The notes: generated by a model from the letters alone, not told the origin. DNA of 64,000 bases from Asterias amurensis (GCF_032118995.1 NC_092657.1:11175891-11239890), one strand, 5' to 3'; positions 9,801 to 19,029 are shown, counted from the stretch's first letter. Made by a program: numbers and translations.

Positions 9801-12788
9801 GAGGGCGTCTCAAAGCGCTTCCGACAATATTACCCCTGTTCACCTTCAAGGTCTATACTACGGTGGCTCACACTCGCCAATTCACGGAGAACCCCATGTT
9901 TTTTTACGGCTTTATATCGCAGTAATATTGCGTTATATTGCTGTACTATTGCGTTATATCGCCGTACTATTGCGTTATATCGCCGTACTATTGCGTTATA
10001 TCGACATACAAGTGGCTTAACGCCGTAGTACGGCCATATACCGCCGTAGAAACATGGGCTCTCTAGGAATTGGTGAATATGAGCCACCGTATAATACGTT
10101 CTTTGTATGAAAGTCTCCAGACACAAAAAGTGTGGGCAACAATTATTTTGTTTTCCAAGGGGCCGTTGCCACCTACTCTGCCAACAGCCAGTGTGGTCTC
10201 ACGTTTCGAAAATACTGTGCTGCTTAAAGGATTGTTCTACTTTTTCAAAATGTCCACAGGTTTTAGATTAAACTTACAGGGTTTAAAGGTAATGATAGTG
10301 GAAAGCTTCCCTTTAAATTTTACTAACTGAGGTTGCGTAGTTTTTGAGAAATGAGTAAAACAAGTCACAAAATAATTTTCGTCTTAGACGAAAGTGATTT
10401 TAGCATGTAAAATCCCATTAAAAAGTTATGATATTATACCAAAGCCATAGCATAACTGGTTAATACGTTTGTACATGCTAAAACTGAGACGAAAATTATT
10501 TGTTTTACTAATTTTTCAAAAACTACGGCACCTAAATAAGTAGAAAGGAAAGCTTTCTACTATCATTATCTTCAAACTGTGTAAGTTTAGTGTAAATCTG
10601 TGGACATTGTGTTTTTTGTCCTACAAAAGTACATAGACCCTTTAAGATGAAACGTCTAGACCACATCGGCTCTTTTCACAGCCAACACTCCTGCACACAA
10701 GAGACTTGCACCGATTTGTAAAACGTTGGTAAACAGGGCCCAATTTCATAGAGCTGCTAAGCACAGAAATTTGCTGAGCTTGATATTTCTGTCTTGATGA
10801 AAACAGGATTACCTTCCATATTTACACATGATTTTCTTGATAAGCAAACACCAGCTGAATACCAGTAACAAGCAATATGCAACAAATTTGGTAGGTAAAC
10901 CTGTTGTTATCAAGGATTTGTTTTCATGCTAAGCACAGTTAAGTGCTTAGTAGCGGTATGGAATTGGCCCTGTTGTGTATGTTACAACTTGAAAAAGAGA
11001 ACTGATATTATGCCTATGATAATGTTCATTTGTTAGAATGCTTCTGAGGGGCGGTTTGCCGAGTGATGATCCAGTGGATGTACGTGAGGGTGCACTCGGT
11101 GACCTCAAGAGCTTATCTTTGCTGTAAGTGCTATTCATCATTTCAATTAAATATTCAATACTCGAGTATCGATATTCGATATTCGATATTCGACATTCGA
11201 TATTCGATATTCGATGTTCGATATTCAATATTCAATATTCAGTACTCAATTCAATCCGTTTCAATCCAGTTCAATTCAAAATAGTACATTTTCATGGGGC
11301 TTATTTCACAAAGAGCTAAGATTGTTCTTAAATGCAACTTAATCGTTTTTGTTATTTTTTGGCAAAGTAAAGTGTCATGTCACAGTACATATTGAAATGG
11401 TAGTATTGACAGTTTGTTTTGCGCTGTTTTTTTTTGTGTCTGTGTGAAATCGGCCCGCACTACTAAAAAGCGCATTGATGAGACAGTTTTTGTAAAATGC
11501 GCTACAAAAGAACTTTCTCTGGTATTATTAGGTTTAAAGTTCTCTTTTGTATGCATGCGTTTTAAAACTCACTAATTTCCTTGATTGATTTGTTGTTTTG
11601 ATTTACAGCTACGTGGATGACTACCGTCTCTGCTGTGAGTTTCTTTCTGCAATAAAGCTAAGCGTTTCGCAGTGCATTACCACCGAGTTACAGCCACCGC
11701 TCAGCCTCTGTGGCAGCCTGATGCAGAACCCACTGCTTCGCGTCTCGATGTGGCTATTAGGACTTAGCGCCCTCATCGGCAATATCATAGTAATCGTCTG
11801 GAGGTGTAGAGACGGTAATGAGAGAGGCGGGAAGAAGACCTATTCATTCCTAGTGCTGAATTTAGCCGTATCTGATTTCATGATGGGTGTTTATATGCTG
11901 ATTCTCGCCGTGGCTGATGTGTACTTCGGTGAGAAATACGCGCGGCAGGCGCACGCATGGAGATCGAGTGTGGTCTGCAAGATCGCCGGAGTACTGTCGG
12001 TCGTATCAAGTGAGGCCTCGGTGTTTTTTGTGACTATCATAAGTCTAGATTGTTTCTTTTGCATTGTGTTCCCTTTCAGTCAGATTAAACTCAGAGAAAG
12101 ATCAAGTAAGATCATCGTTGCTGTGATGTGGTGTGCCGCTATTGGTCTTAGCATTGGACCAACGGTTTCCGTTGGCGACGGGGATTCGAATGTGTACGGA
12201 CTGTCTGATGTCTGTATCGGGCTACCGTTGATAACAAAATCAACAGGGTTTTCCCTTGAAACCAGTTATATTATGAACCCACTCGGTGACTTTGACACAA
12301 TATCAATCCCTGTTGCCGAGGGGAAAGAACCCGCGTGGATCTACTCCATCGTTCTGTTTCTAGGGGTAAACCTACTCTGTTTCGTCATCGTTTTCTGTTG
12401 CTACGTCGCCATCTTTATCAAGGTCAAACGCACAGCGAGTAAAGTTCGCGTCACGGCGCACCGTACTCGCGAAATCAAAATGGCGGTCAAGATGGCGCTG
12501 ATTGTTGGGACTGACTTCGCATGCTGGATGCCGGTAATAATAATGGGGATTCTGTCACAGACGGGGGCGGTGGAAATAGGCTCAGACATCTATGCTTGGA
12601 TTGTAGTCTTCATATTGCCCATTAATTCCTCCTTAAATCCGTATCTCTACACGCTGTACACGACAATCTCAGCACAGCGCAATGCGAAGAACTTAAATAC
12701 CGAGATGTCAAAGTCAGTAACGACTGAAATGAAGACTAAATCCATGGAGACGTTGAATTCCACTGTGTCTGAAAACAGGCCCCATTAG
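685..12788 (+). CDS. Type-C leucine-rich-repeat GPCR (relaxin-receptor / GRL101-like), 3' part of gene, 8 exons
   Basis: This is a receptor with a large extracellular ligand-binding half and a rhodopsin-like 7TM half at the plasma membrane. Joining 685-807, 1986-2103, 2868-2939, 3996-4067, 5472-5543, 9667-9738, 11037-11123 and 11609-12788 gives an uninterrupted frame of 597 residues to a TAG stop. The order is LDLa, LRR N-cap, LRRs, cysteine hinge, 7TM, tail. All LRR introns are phase 2 and the LDLa exon is phase 1 at both ends, so the modules are symmetric. LDLa plus LRR plus 7TM is the hallmark of type-C LGRs (RXFP1/2 and the snail GRL101 group); relaxin-type peptides are known ligands for some. 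I cannot tell RXFP from GRL101 without a tree. About six LRR units is fewer than the ten or so of vertebrate RXFP1. More LDLa modules and the signal peptide may lie upstream. The ligand is unknown. Confidence 0.88.
1010..1265. repeat. Family A-type MITE fragment, diverged
   Basis: It shows the outer 'agtggacacg' and 'tctcacttggtgtatcc' blocks and the 'gtagccatttctcacaatg' block of family A, with an internal aaggcttcagctgaag hairpin in place of the gagacctc hairpin. It lies in the LDLa-LRRNT intron. Confidence 0.6.
1270..1440. mobile_element. MITE family G, TIRs CCCTTTTCGAAnCCACGGC
   Basis: The 171-bp element is bounded by inverted ends 'gcccttttcgaatccacgg' and 'ccgtggtttcgaaaagggc', with further palindromic ggattcggct sequence inside. 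A second complete copy is at 43735-43892. It is non-coding and non-autonomous. Confidence 0.75.
1986..2103 (+). CDS. LGR exon: LRR N-terminal cap
   Basis: The 118-bp exon follows 'cgattcattag' and ends at donor GTGAGT. With the split codon from the previous exon it reads ESRCPPDCECDVNKGNLIVQ followed by Cys, the classical LRRNT pattern C-x3-C-x-C-x9-C. It enters in phase 1 and leaves in phase 2, which moves the gene into the phase-2 LRR array. It links the LDLa module to the repeats. Confidence 0.9.
2868..2939 (+). CDS. LGR exon: leucine-rich repeat 1
   Basis: The 72-bp exon (acceptor 'tttttatgcag', donor GTAAGT) encodes one 24-residue repeat. NLSNANISVLEIGLF and the following EFSFLTAL fit LxxNxIxxLxxGxFxxLxxLxxL. 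Phase 2 at both ends. Confidence 0.9.
2981..3562. mobile_element. MITE family M (TIR GGGCCAATTTCATAGAGCTGCT) split by a family B insertion
   Basis: The left end has 'ggggccagtttcatagagct', the right end 'agctctttgaaattggga', which is its inverse. Related copies are at 10734-10973 and about 60550-60750. Family B (3147-3535) sits near the right end and is flanked by TTAA on both sides. Removing it with one TTAA gives 'gtgcttaagcagctc', which resembles the uninterrupted copy at 10.95 kb. Confidence 0.7.
3143..3537. mobile_element. MITE family B, full palindrome
   Basis: TTAAAGGAACACGTTGCCTT at the left is mirrored by aaggcaacgtgttcctttaa at the right, and the whole element is close to a palindrome folded at 'gactcccataaatggccg' (about 3345). 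Other copies: 7140-7374, 17462-18166, 26625-26835, 42559-42790, 45133-45345, 60765-61062. Confidence 0.85.
3659..3915. mobile_element. Chimera of MITE families A and C
   Basis: It begins as family A (ttaaaggcagtggacactat...agcataaaaccttac) and continues directly as family C (cacagtttgaagataatg..., gtctcatgagacg palindrome). The junction is near 3718. It may reflect template switching or insertion followed by deletion. Confidence 0.65.
3996..4067 (+). CDS. LGR exon: leucine-rich repeat 2
   Basis: The 72-bp exon (acceptor 'ttattctcaacag', donor GTAAGT) encodes one 24-residue repeat: YLIGNGINSILPGTF then SDLQNLTFL. Phase 2 at both ends. Confidence 0.9.
4150..4505. mobile_element. MITE family C
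   Basis: A palindromic element: left 'caatgtccacagatttacac' and 'agtagaaagcttccctga', the central 'cgtctcatgagacgaaaa', and the inverse of the left arm to 'aaatctgtggacatt'. Other copies: 6240-6555, 10222-10645, 20418-20845, 32260-32570, 48018-48360, 62428-63362 (split). Confidence 0.8.
5042..5180. mobile_element. MITE family E, palindromic
   Basis: Inverted arms 'gcttgagaacgctaggtggc' and 'cctaacgttctcaagcc' plus the inner 'aggtaaat...atttacct' pair. A second copy lies at 58748-58892 beside a LINE fragment. Confidence 0.7.
5472..5543 (+). CDS. LGR exon: leucine-rich repeat 3
   Basis: The 72-bp exon (acceptor 'tatcctttgcag', donor GTATGA) encodes DISNNEISSIAPNSF then SDLRSLKTL, a well-conserved LRR of 24 residues. 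Phase 2 at both ends. Confidence 0.9.
5790..6190. repeat. Pentanucleotide satellite (CGTAA)n
   Basis: About 400 bp of CGTAA/CATAA/CTTAA variants, with blocks of each variant in runs, as expected from replication slippage. It lies in the LRR3-LRR4 intron. Short ORFs across it are meaningless. Confidence 0.9.
6240..6555. mobile_element. MITE family C, diverged copy
   Basis: 'acacaatgtccacatattta' at the left and 'gtaaatctgttgacactgtg' at the right, with a central cctgagacg remnant. The middle is shortened. Confidence 0.6.
7140..7374. mobile_element. MITE family B, right half
   Basis: It starts at the palindrome centre (ttgactcccataaatgg) and runs to 'ccaaggcaacgtgttccttt'. The left arm is missing. 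Confidence 0.7.
7611..7969. mobile_element. MITE family A, reference full copy
   Basis: The left end is 'ttaaaggcagtgacactatt' and the right end 'aatagtgtccactgccttta'. Inside are an inner hairpin around 'ggtctcgaaatc' and conserved 'gagggagcca' and 'tctcacaatgttttata' blocks. It has no ORF. This is the most abundant family in the window, with about 25 whole or partial copies. Confidence 0.85.
8315..8650. mobile_element. Inverted-repeat element with nested 50-bp perfect palindrome
   Basis: The ends 'ctgacatacagatccttgtc' and 'gacaaggatctatatgtca' are inverted. Just inside the left end, 8346-8392 is a near-perfect palindrome with arms 'agtaagttccacc' and 'ggtggaacttact' and a 5-nt loop (aatca). 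The extent is approximate. Confidence 0.5.
8672..8786. mobile_element. Palindromic MITE
   Basis: The arm 'gtggaataggaggaatatta' is mirrored by 'taatattcctcccattccac', with outer agtggct/agccact pairs. The whole 115-bp unit folds as one hairpin. Confidence 0.65.
8835..9020. repeat. Repeat shared with 35440-35590
   Basis: Both regions contain 'gtggtgtcag', a 'cgctctttt' block and 'gagtgaaagtcaatctg' in the same order. At 35.5 kb it lies directly at the truncated 5' edge of a LINE and ends in a CGAAACGTC motif seen in Penelope-like ends. Its identity is not resolved. Confidence 0.45.
9160..9525. mobile_element. MITE family A, diverged copy
   Basis: 'aaaggcactggactctattg' and the cgagacctc/gaggtctcg hairpin are visible. 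The right terminus is degraded. Confidence 0.65.
9667..9738 (+). CDS. LGR exon: leucine-rich repeat 4
   Basis: The 72-bp exon (acceptor 'tttgttttctgcag', donor GTAAGA) encodes VAKNVPLTTIHTNGF then NGLVHLQNL. It has the same length and phase as the other LRR exons. The preceding intron is 4.1 kb and full of MITEs; because the exons are symmetric an extra LRR exon could hide there, but I see none. Confidence 0.88.
9745..9835 (-). mobile_element. LINE 3' tail remnant
   Basis: The (AATAATA) run followed by 'tagcgcttttcacgcc' and 'caaagcgcttcc' is the reverse complement of a CR1/L2-type 3' UTR with microsatellite tail. Same layout as at 33.9 and 37.0 kb. Confidence 0.5.
9850..10098. mobile_element. 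MITE with 48-bp TIRs around a 21-bp tandem repeat
   Basis: 'ctacggtggctcacactcgc' at the left is inverted as 'tatgagccaccgtataat' at the right. The core carries about four units of 'gcgttatatcgccgtactatt'. A 98-residue minus ORF across it is a by-product of the 21-bp period. Confidence 0.7.
10222..10645. mobile_element. MITE family C, long copy
   Basis: Full arms plus a central hairpin around 'catagcataactggtta'. It ends in 'catagaccctttaag' and is bounded by TTAA-type termini. Confidence 0.75.
10734..10973. mobile_element. MITE family M, full copy
   Basis: The left 'gggcccaatttcatagagct' is inverted in the right 'gtatggaattggccctg', with internal ctaagcac/gtgcttag pairs. Confidence 0.65.
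11037..11123 (+). CDS. LGR exon: leucine-rich repeat 5 (29-residue variant)
   Basis: The 87-bp exon (acceptor 'ttcatttgttag', donor GTAAGT) reads MLLRGGLPSDDPVDVREGAL then GDLKSLSLL. It has five extra residues before the GAL...LKSL half. Phase 2 at both ends keeps the frame into the hinge/7TM exon. Confidence 0.85.
11158..11250. repeat. (GATATTCGA)n short tandem array
   Basis: About ten 9-bp units directly after the LRR5 donor. Overlapping ORFs on both strands are repeat artefacts. Confidence 0.75.
11609..12788 (+). CDS. LGR terminal exon: cysteine hinge, seven transmembrane helices, C-tail
   Basis: This is a single 1180-bp exon of 392 whole codons. YVDDYRLCC at its start is the hinge that caps the LRRs in type-C LGRs. 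TM1 carries GN (residues 57-58), TM2 LAVSD (Asp at 89), TM3 begins at Cys 123, the second extracellular loop has its partner Cys, TM6 has CWMP and TM7 has NPYLY. The usual D-R-F/Y at the end of TM3 reads D-C-F (residues 147-149; codon TGT at 12051-12053), so the arginine at 3.50 is missing. A CGT-to-TGT change would explain it. The third intracellular loop is short and basic. The tail is Ser/Thr-rich (a run around KSVTTEMKTKSMETLNST) and could be a phosphorylation region. The exon is 485 bp downstream of the previous one. Confidence 0.93.
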
Positions 12789-13545
12789 GATAGATGACTT
12801 GTTCAGTTCACATCTTCAAAATTATTCAAACAAAATAGAGACTAGGCTAAACCAAAATACTTTTTACATAGTTATACAATATGCGATTTTCCATAACAAT
12901 TATTACAAAGTGGTATAGCTTGTGTTTTTATCGTTAGTCCTGGGTGTTCATTTCTTGTTCCATATGTTACTTAATTTGTACCAGATGGGCCGAAAACTAG
13001 TTAATAATCAGCTTATTATAACAATTAAAATATATATTTTACCATTTTTACTATAATTAGGCTATACTTACTTTACTATTTTCCCCCAATTTCATCTCCA
13101 CTGGTTGGTGTTTCTGCTTATATTTGACAATAAGGGGCCTTACTTTTAGTACGGTTATTGTACATCGTTTGCTTGCCATCGTTTGTTCTAATTTTCACTA
13201 TAATTTTTGATTCCACATGTGTTTGTATAGTATATACATGAAGTTGTGCTCTTTTTATGAGCATTGTCAGGAGTGCACATCAGATGACGTTTTTTAAGAC
13301 TTTTGCGTTCTCTACGCGGACTCTGCTTGTTATAAAACTTACTTTATTTATTTACTATTATTGTAAGCTGAGAACCAACCTGTCTTTGCGTAAGTGAGTT
13401 ATTGTTGTTTAAGTATGTTGAGTAAAAATTTGTACATGTTTTGTAAGCGACTTATATGAGGAAAGTTGTGGTTCTAGATTTGTGCGATAATTTTGTTCTC
13501 CAAAGGCTATCAAAATAAAGCTTTTGTCACTAAAATATGTGTTAT
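12789..13545 (+). other. Putative 3' UTR of the LGR gene
   Basis: The AT-rich sequence after the TAG stop is almost free of the repeats that crowd the introns, which fits transcribed 3' UTR. It ends near the polyadenylation signal at 13514. The exact end is inferred. Confidence 0.55.
13514..13519 (+). terminator. AATAAA polyadenylation signal
   Basis: AATAAA lies 726 bp after the receptor stop and is followed by a TG-rich stretch (tatgtgttatgatg) suited to cleavage-factor binding. Confidence 0.6.
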
Positions 13546-13829
13546 GATGAATGGAATATAATTAAACAATTGACTAAGGTTAAAAACAATTAGTTTCCAT
13601 GTTATTTACAAATTTGAAAATAAGCCCAATCCGAGAGGGCGCTGTTCGTGACGTCGATAGAGGCGCGGTGAATCGCATGCAGTGCCAACACAAGATAGTG
13701 ACGCTGGGCGCAAGCTAAAAACATGCCCTCAAAGTTGAAACAACACCTGATTTTGTTCACGTTAGGCAAATGCTCCTTTAGGTTCGTTACGTTTTTCATG
13801 TACCTTCCTCGACTTCCCTACTAACTAGA

Positions 13830-14125
13830 AAAATTGTTGGGATGGCGTCATGTTTAAGAAAAGAACTTTTCTCTTTTTGTCAAAACGTGTAGTGCTGCAC
13901 AGCGCTGGAAAAGACTTGCAATCTAACCCCATCTTTAGTTGTTTTGCTGCATCCAGCAGCAATACACCTGGTCGACATTGACGGAAAAATGCAAGAAAAA
14001 AACCTGCTTCGAAACGTACAAACTCACGACTAGGACTTGAATGTACTTGTACGTACGTGTGTTCGATGTTCGATCGAGGCAAGGTCTGCCTCGATTGACG
14101 TCACAAAAGGGTAGGCGGAGTCACC
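13830..14125 (-). mobile_element. Element with THAP-like start codon region (copy 1)
   Basis: It shares 'caaactcacgac', the 'gtacatgt'-like arm and 'tctgcctcgattgacgtcac' with 30771-31010. On the minus strand an ORF starts at 13978 with MSTRCIAAGCSKTTKDGV and stops after 32 codons. M-x-T-x-C-x4-C is the beginning of a THAP zinc finger, the DNA-binding module of P-element-type transposases. It is a decayed fragment; no catalytic part is seen. Confidence 0.5.
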
Positions 14126-14954
14126 CCCAAACAACTTTATCTATTTTTTATTTAACAAACAAACCGTTAAAAACAATTACTCAAAAAATTATTTTACTGT
14201 TCAGAAACATAAAATCTAATGTTTGAAGAATGTTCTTTTTATTACCAGGTGACTTAAGTTTAGCAGAGCCTCTAGCCAAGATTTGATTGATAATTGTTTT
14301 GTGTATTTTCCGCGTGAGCTCAAACACCAGTTTTTATCCAAAATGACCCATATCCATTATCCAAGTGTACATGACTCATTTATGTTGAATACATCTTATC
14401 AACTGTTAAGTGATCCCTTCTGTCTAATAGTTTATTACAAAAACTTGTGGATCAGAATCATAAACCGGAGTCAGATCCTGCAGTTTGACCAGGAATCTGG
14501 GTCAAACTTACCCCAAAGTTAGTCAAACTGAAGCAGAACCATAATTTGAGCTGATAACCAAATATCAAATTCATTGTTGTCAATGCAGACCCGTATGTTT
14601 TTGCTTTTATTTTTACATGGAAATGAAAGACGTAAACTTCTGGTCCCTTTGTCAAAGACCGGGAACAGTTGACCGATTGAGCATACAAGGTCAGTCGACC
14701 TATATTGGGGTAAAAACCATCCCAACTGTCTTTTTGAGATTCCCAGCCTAAACGCTACATTTTTGTCCATGTTTATTGATGTTTTTCTGTAATTTAAAAA
14801 AGTCTCTTTTATACAAAGCTCTGTGTTTTAAACATAATTCAGCCTTTGGCGGCGAAGTTTGATTTTTTTTTAAAACAAAGCAAAGCATGCATGTTGTGAT
14901 TTCTGTAAAGGAAAAACCAAAATAACATTTTCTTCTTACTGTGTAGTTGTTTCT

Positions 14955-15302
14955 TTTAAAGGCAGTGGACAATATTGGTGACGAGTAATGGGGAGAGGTT
15001 GATGGTATAAAACATTGTGAGAAACGGCTCCCTCTGAAGTGCTATAGTTTTCGAGAAAGGAGTAATTTTCCTCGAGTTTGATTTCGAGACCTCACATTTA
15101 GAACTTGAGGTCTCGAAATCAACCATCTACATGCACACAACTTAGTGTGACAAGGGTTGTTTTTCTTTCATTATTATCTCGCAACTTCGATGACCGATTG
15201 AGCTCAAATTTTCACAGGTTTGTTATTTTATGCATATGTTGAGATACATCAACTGTGAAGGCTAGTCTTTGACAACTACCAATAGTGTCCACTGCCTTTA
15301 AA
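14955..15302. mobile_element. MITE family A, full copy
   Basis: 'ttaaaggcagtggacaatat' to 'agtgtccactgcctttaaa', with the gagacctc/gaggtctcg inner hairpin. Confidence 0.85.
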
Positions 15303-15479
15303 TGACGTGTAGTCTAATGTAAAGCTGTTGTGTGATTTTCAAAAAAATTTAAAAATGAGAATAAACAACAATTTTGTTAACCTTGTAAAAACAAATTAAA
15401 GGCTATCGAACTATAATGTTGTGAGATTAATTGTTTTCCTTCGTAATGTTTTCTTTTGTTTGTATTATGTAATATATTA

Positions 15480-15829
15480 ATATCGAAGTCTTATATAGCG
15501 CTCGTATAAACAAGGTACTCAAGGCGCTGAGATATACAAACTTTCAGATTAGGTGATGTTTGCAAGATGGCACGGCGCATAGTACAGCAGCCACAACCAG
15601 GAACACCGGGGCGAACCCCTTCTCTTTTCGTTAAGTGAACTGGGTTCTTTTGCACGTGTTACACAGCACACGGGACCAATAGCTAAACGTCCATTTCGAA
15701 GGACGAAACAACGGTTAAGTGTCTTGCTTAAGGTCACGGCTAGGGATTCGAACCCACACGCTGCTGATCAGAAACACCAGAGTTTGAATTCGATGATCTT
15801 AACCGCTCGGCCACTACACTTTCACTTTT
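15480..15829 (-). mobile_element. tRNA-derived SINE S1, minus strand
   Basis: The minus-strand head has A-box-like 'tggccgagcggttaag' and B-box 'gggttcgaatccc' spaced as in a type-II tRNA; the tail ends in 'gagcgctatataag'-like LINE sequence near 15490. A second, truncated head lies on the plus strand at 15887-15950 and runs straight into family A sequence. Confidence 0.65.
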
Positions 15830-16719
15830 GTAAAGCAACAGGTACACGGACAATTATAGTTTGGCTTTTATCTGCAGATGGTCGAGTGTCATGGCCGAGT
15901 GGTTAAGAGCATCGACTTCAAGTTCTGGTGCAGTCACCAGAGTGTGGTCTGGAAATCAATTCAAATAACTATTTCAATGAGAAATTACTTCTTTCTCAAC
16001 AACTACGTTAGTTTAGAGTGTGACGTGTGTACTCAAATATTTTCACCAATGACAAAATTTACTGATGTCCAACCCTTTATTACGATACCAGTTGCTTGTA
16101 GCAACGTGTGATGATGGTTCGATCTGCAATTAATCAAATGAACCCAATACACTATAAACATTTGATTTACAGCAATTACAATAACAAATCCCAATTTTAT
16201 GTATTTACAACAACTGATTAAATCCCTATTTACCCACAAAATGTGTGCCAAGTGTGTGTGATTCCCCTTTGCCTCAACTCAAGTGACTTAACTTAATCTC
16301 AAAACTTTATTCCAACTTTGACCTTTGACCCGTATCCACACACACCACCGTGTACTGTATGCCACAATACCCCAACGTACACAGTACACGTACATGTACA
16401 TGCAACCCACGTGAATCTAACTGACGACATGCTTAGAAAATTAACCATTTTTACAATCAAAATTTTACACTAATTACCCGCTTATTATCAACAATCCCTG
16501 ATGCAGAGTATACTTAAACTTATAATCTTAAACTTGATTGAACTAATTTTGTACTCACAACATTGGGCGCATCCAATATCAACAAAATATTGGCGAAAGT
16601 ATGACTGACTAGTGACGAATGTTATGATCGATCCTGGCGAAAGATGCAAAACAGCGCCCTCATTTGACCAAGAAAATTCTACGCTTCTGACGTCACGCAT
16701 GAATAAATTACGTTGCCTA

Positions 16720-16850
16720 GCCCGCAACATAGAGGGAGCCGTTTCTCACAATGTTTTATACTATCAACAGTTCTCCAATGCTCGTTACCAAGTAAGGTTT
16801 TATGCTAACAATTATTTTGAGTAATTACCACTAGTGTCCAGTACCCTTAA
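16720..16850. mobile_element. MITE family A, right half
   Basis: It starts at 'agagggagccgtttctcac' and ends at 'actagtgtccagta'. The left arm is absent. Confidence 0.6.
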
Positions 16851-17029
16851 GTTATATCCTCCAAAGGCCCGGTTGACAAGCAGTATGACCCTTTGACTCG
16901 GACTCTTCGGTTAGAAAATAATGTCTACATAATAGGCTTGTGCACAACATACTGTGGTTCCATAGTGTATATAACAGAATTAGCTGTTGCAAACAACTTG
17001 CAACCAAATGGACCGATGGTAAAATTGCA

Positions 17030-17095
17030 AAAAAAAAGTAAATGGCCTGACGTTTCGACCCACGCAGAGTCTTTCTCGAAGGTTAAATGACGATA
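17030..17095 (-). mobile_element. Penelope-like 3' tail motif
   Basis: On the minus strand it reads 'ccttcgagaaagactctgc' then 'gggtcgaaacgtcaggcc', almost identical to 63238-63280 downstream of a GIY-YIG coding fragment. Confidence 0.5.
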
Positions 17096-17461
17096 CAACC
17101 AAATCAATATTTATTACAATTCCTACAAACTATCTAGGCAACGTTTGCATTATTATCTTTGGGAAAAGTATGAAATAATTATTGCAAATGAGGTAAAGCC
17201 GTTTTCCCAACATGCCCTTATCAGATAATATACACAATTTTTTTTCGAGGGGTGGGGGTTAACAAACAAAGTGGGGATGTACCACAAAAACATGGAGGTC
17301 AAAAACATGTTGTTTTTGTGTTGTGTACCCCTGTCCCTTATGGTTGTTGACGCCTTTGCACCAGACTTATTGTTATACCAACAATAGCGCCAGGCATACT
17401 TAAACTTCACTGCGCTTCAACGCACATGGCCGTTCTTCCACTGACTGGCCAAGACTGGATG

Positions 17462-18166
17462 TTAAAGGAACACGATGCCTTGGACCGGTCGAGTTGGTCA
17501 AAGAAAAGCATTTGAAACAGTTTGTTATAAAATGCATGTGATATATGTTAGATTTGTATCGGGGATTAAGAATAATAATTTATGGTTTTTACCCATACAC
17601 CGATGTGTGTAGCACTGTATACTCAGTACTTTCCCGAGTCCTGTGAAAAAACCCACAGGCATTTTACTCGGGTGGGATACGAACCCATTAGAAAGATGTT
17701 ATATAAATTGTGTCGTTTCTATTTGACGTCACCACTTTGGGCTTATTGCATGCTCACGTTTGTTGCCTGCACGTGTGTACCTGACGTGAACACATGTTAC
17801 TTAAAGTATATTTAAAACGTGAGATTTTTACGTTTTACAGTTTACGTTTTGGCTCGCGTAACGTGCAGCTAAACATCCCTAATGATACACACAAACATGC
17901 CTCGAAATTGCGTGTTTTTTTTCGTATACGTCATGATCTAACACGGCACGCCATTTTGTGAAGTCAAGTTTTTTACTCCTTAAAATGGCCGACCGTGTTA
18001 GTTCGCAAAGTAAAAGTAAAAAAAAACACGCAATTTCGAGGCATGTTTGTGTGGATCATTGTATTCTACCTTTAAAACATCTGTCTAACCATCATATCAA
18101 ATTCAAAACGGTTTCAAACGCTTTTCATGGACCAACTCGACCTATCCAAGGCAACGTGTCTCTTTA
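17462..18166. mobile_element. MITE family B interrupted by a SINE
   Basis: The left arm 'ttaaaggaacacgatgcctt' runs to about 17552. SINE S2 sequence (17553-17690, with 'ggtgggatacgaaccc' B-box complement) follows, then family B resumes at 'attagaaagatgtta' and ends 'ccaaggcaacgtg' near 18155. The middle has other unrelated sequence. Confidence 0.6.
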
Positions 18167-18167
18167 A

Positions 18168-18480
18168 AAGCAGTAGACACCATTGGTAACGACTCAAAAT
18201 AGTTATTAGCACCTTACGTGGTGTTGAGTAATGGGGAGCTGTTGATAGTATAAAACACTGTGAGAAACGGCTCCCTCTGAAGTAACGTAGTTTGAGAGAA
18301 GGCGGTAATTTTCCAAGAATTTGATTTCGTGTGAAAAGGGTGTTTTTTTCTTTTCTCGCAACTTCGACGACTAATTGAGCTCAAATTTTCACAGGTTTGT
18401 TATTTTATGCATATGTTGAGATACACCAAGTGAGAAGACTGGTCTTTGACAATTACCAATAGTGTCAAGTGTCTTTAACT
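18168..18480. mobile_element. MITE family A, copy directly after family B
   Basis: 'aaaagcagtagacaccattg' to 'ccaatagtgtcaagtg'. It abuts the preceding family B element with no spacer. Confidence 0.65.
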
Positions 18481-18675
18481 AGTGTACACAATTTAACCAA
18501 TGCGTCGATGGTTTCACTGTGTGTATTGTCACTACACTCCCTTCAATTATTTTGATGTCTGGCTGAAACTCAGGTTGTTGATGTGGCGACAACAACCTTG
18601 AACTGAAAGCCTGATTTATCCGTTTCTTCTCACTGTCAAAACGTGAGACCAGCAACAATTATTATTTTTAATATA

Positions 18676-19026
18676 GAGTGTCATGGCCGAGTGGTTAAGA
18701 GCATCGAATTCAAGTTCTGGTGCGTTTTCACCGGAGTGTGGGTTCGAATCCCGGTCGTGACACTTGTGTCCTTGAGCAAGATTCTTTACTATAATTGCTT
18801 CTCTTCACCCAGGGGAATAAATGGGTACCTGCGAGGGTAGAGGTTGATATTGTGAATGAAAAAGCCTTTGGAGCGATATAAACTGTTGCCCAGGTTGTAT
18901 ACTCCCAAGGGAGCTGAGAAACATTAAAAAAGGGATGTTATTGGCCCTATGACCAGGGCACTAATGTAAAGCGCTTAGAGAATTAAGTGTTAATTATTAG
19001 GCGCTATATAAATCGAAAGTTATTTA
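18676..19026 (+). mobile_element. tRNA-Leu-like SINE S1, near-complete
   Basis: The 5' head (18677-18762) folds as a type-II tRNA: acceptor strands GTGTCAT and GTGACAC pair, A-box 'tggccgagtggttaag', anticodon loop 'attcaagt' (CAA in the Leu position), B-box 'gggttcgaatccc'. The body and the tail 'taaagcgcttagagaa' / 'ggcgctatataaat' resemble a CR1/L2-type LINE 3' end, as expected for a SINE mobilised by a partner LINE. It is not a functional tRNA gene because the anticodon stem is mispaired. Confidence 0.75.
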
Positions 19027-19029
19027 TTT

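Noticed and set aside
18677..18762. Functional tRNA-Leu gene
   Set aside because: The anticodon stem is mispaired, and the head is fused to a SINE body and LINE-like tail also seen at 15.5 kb.
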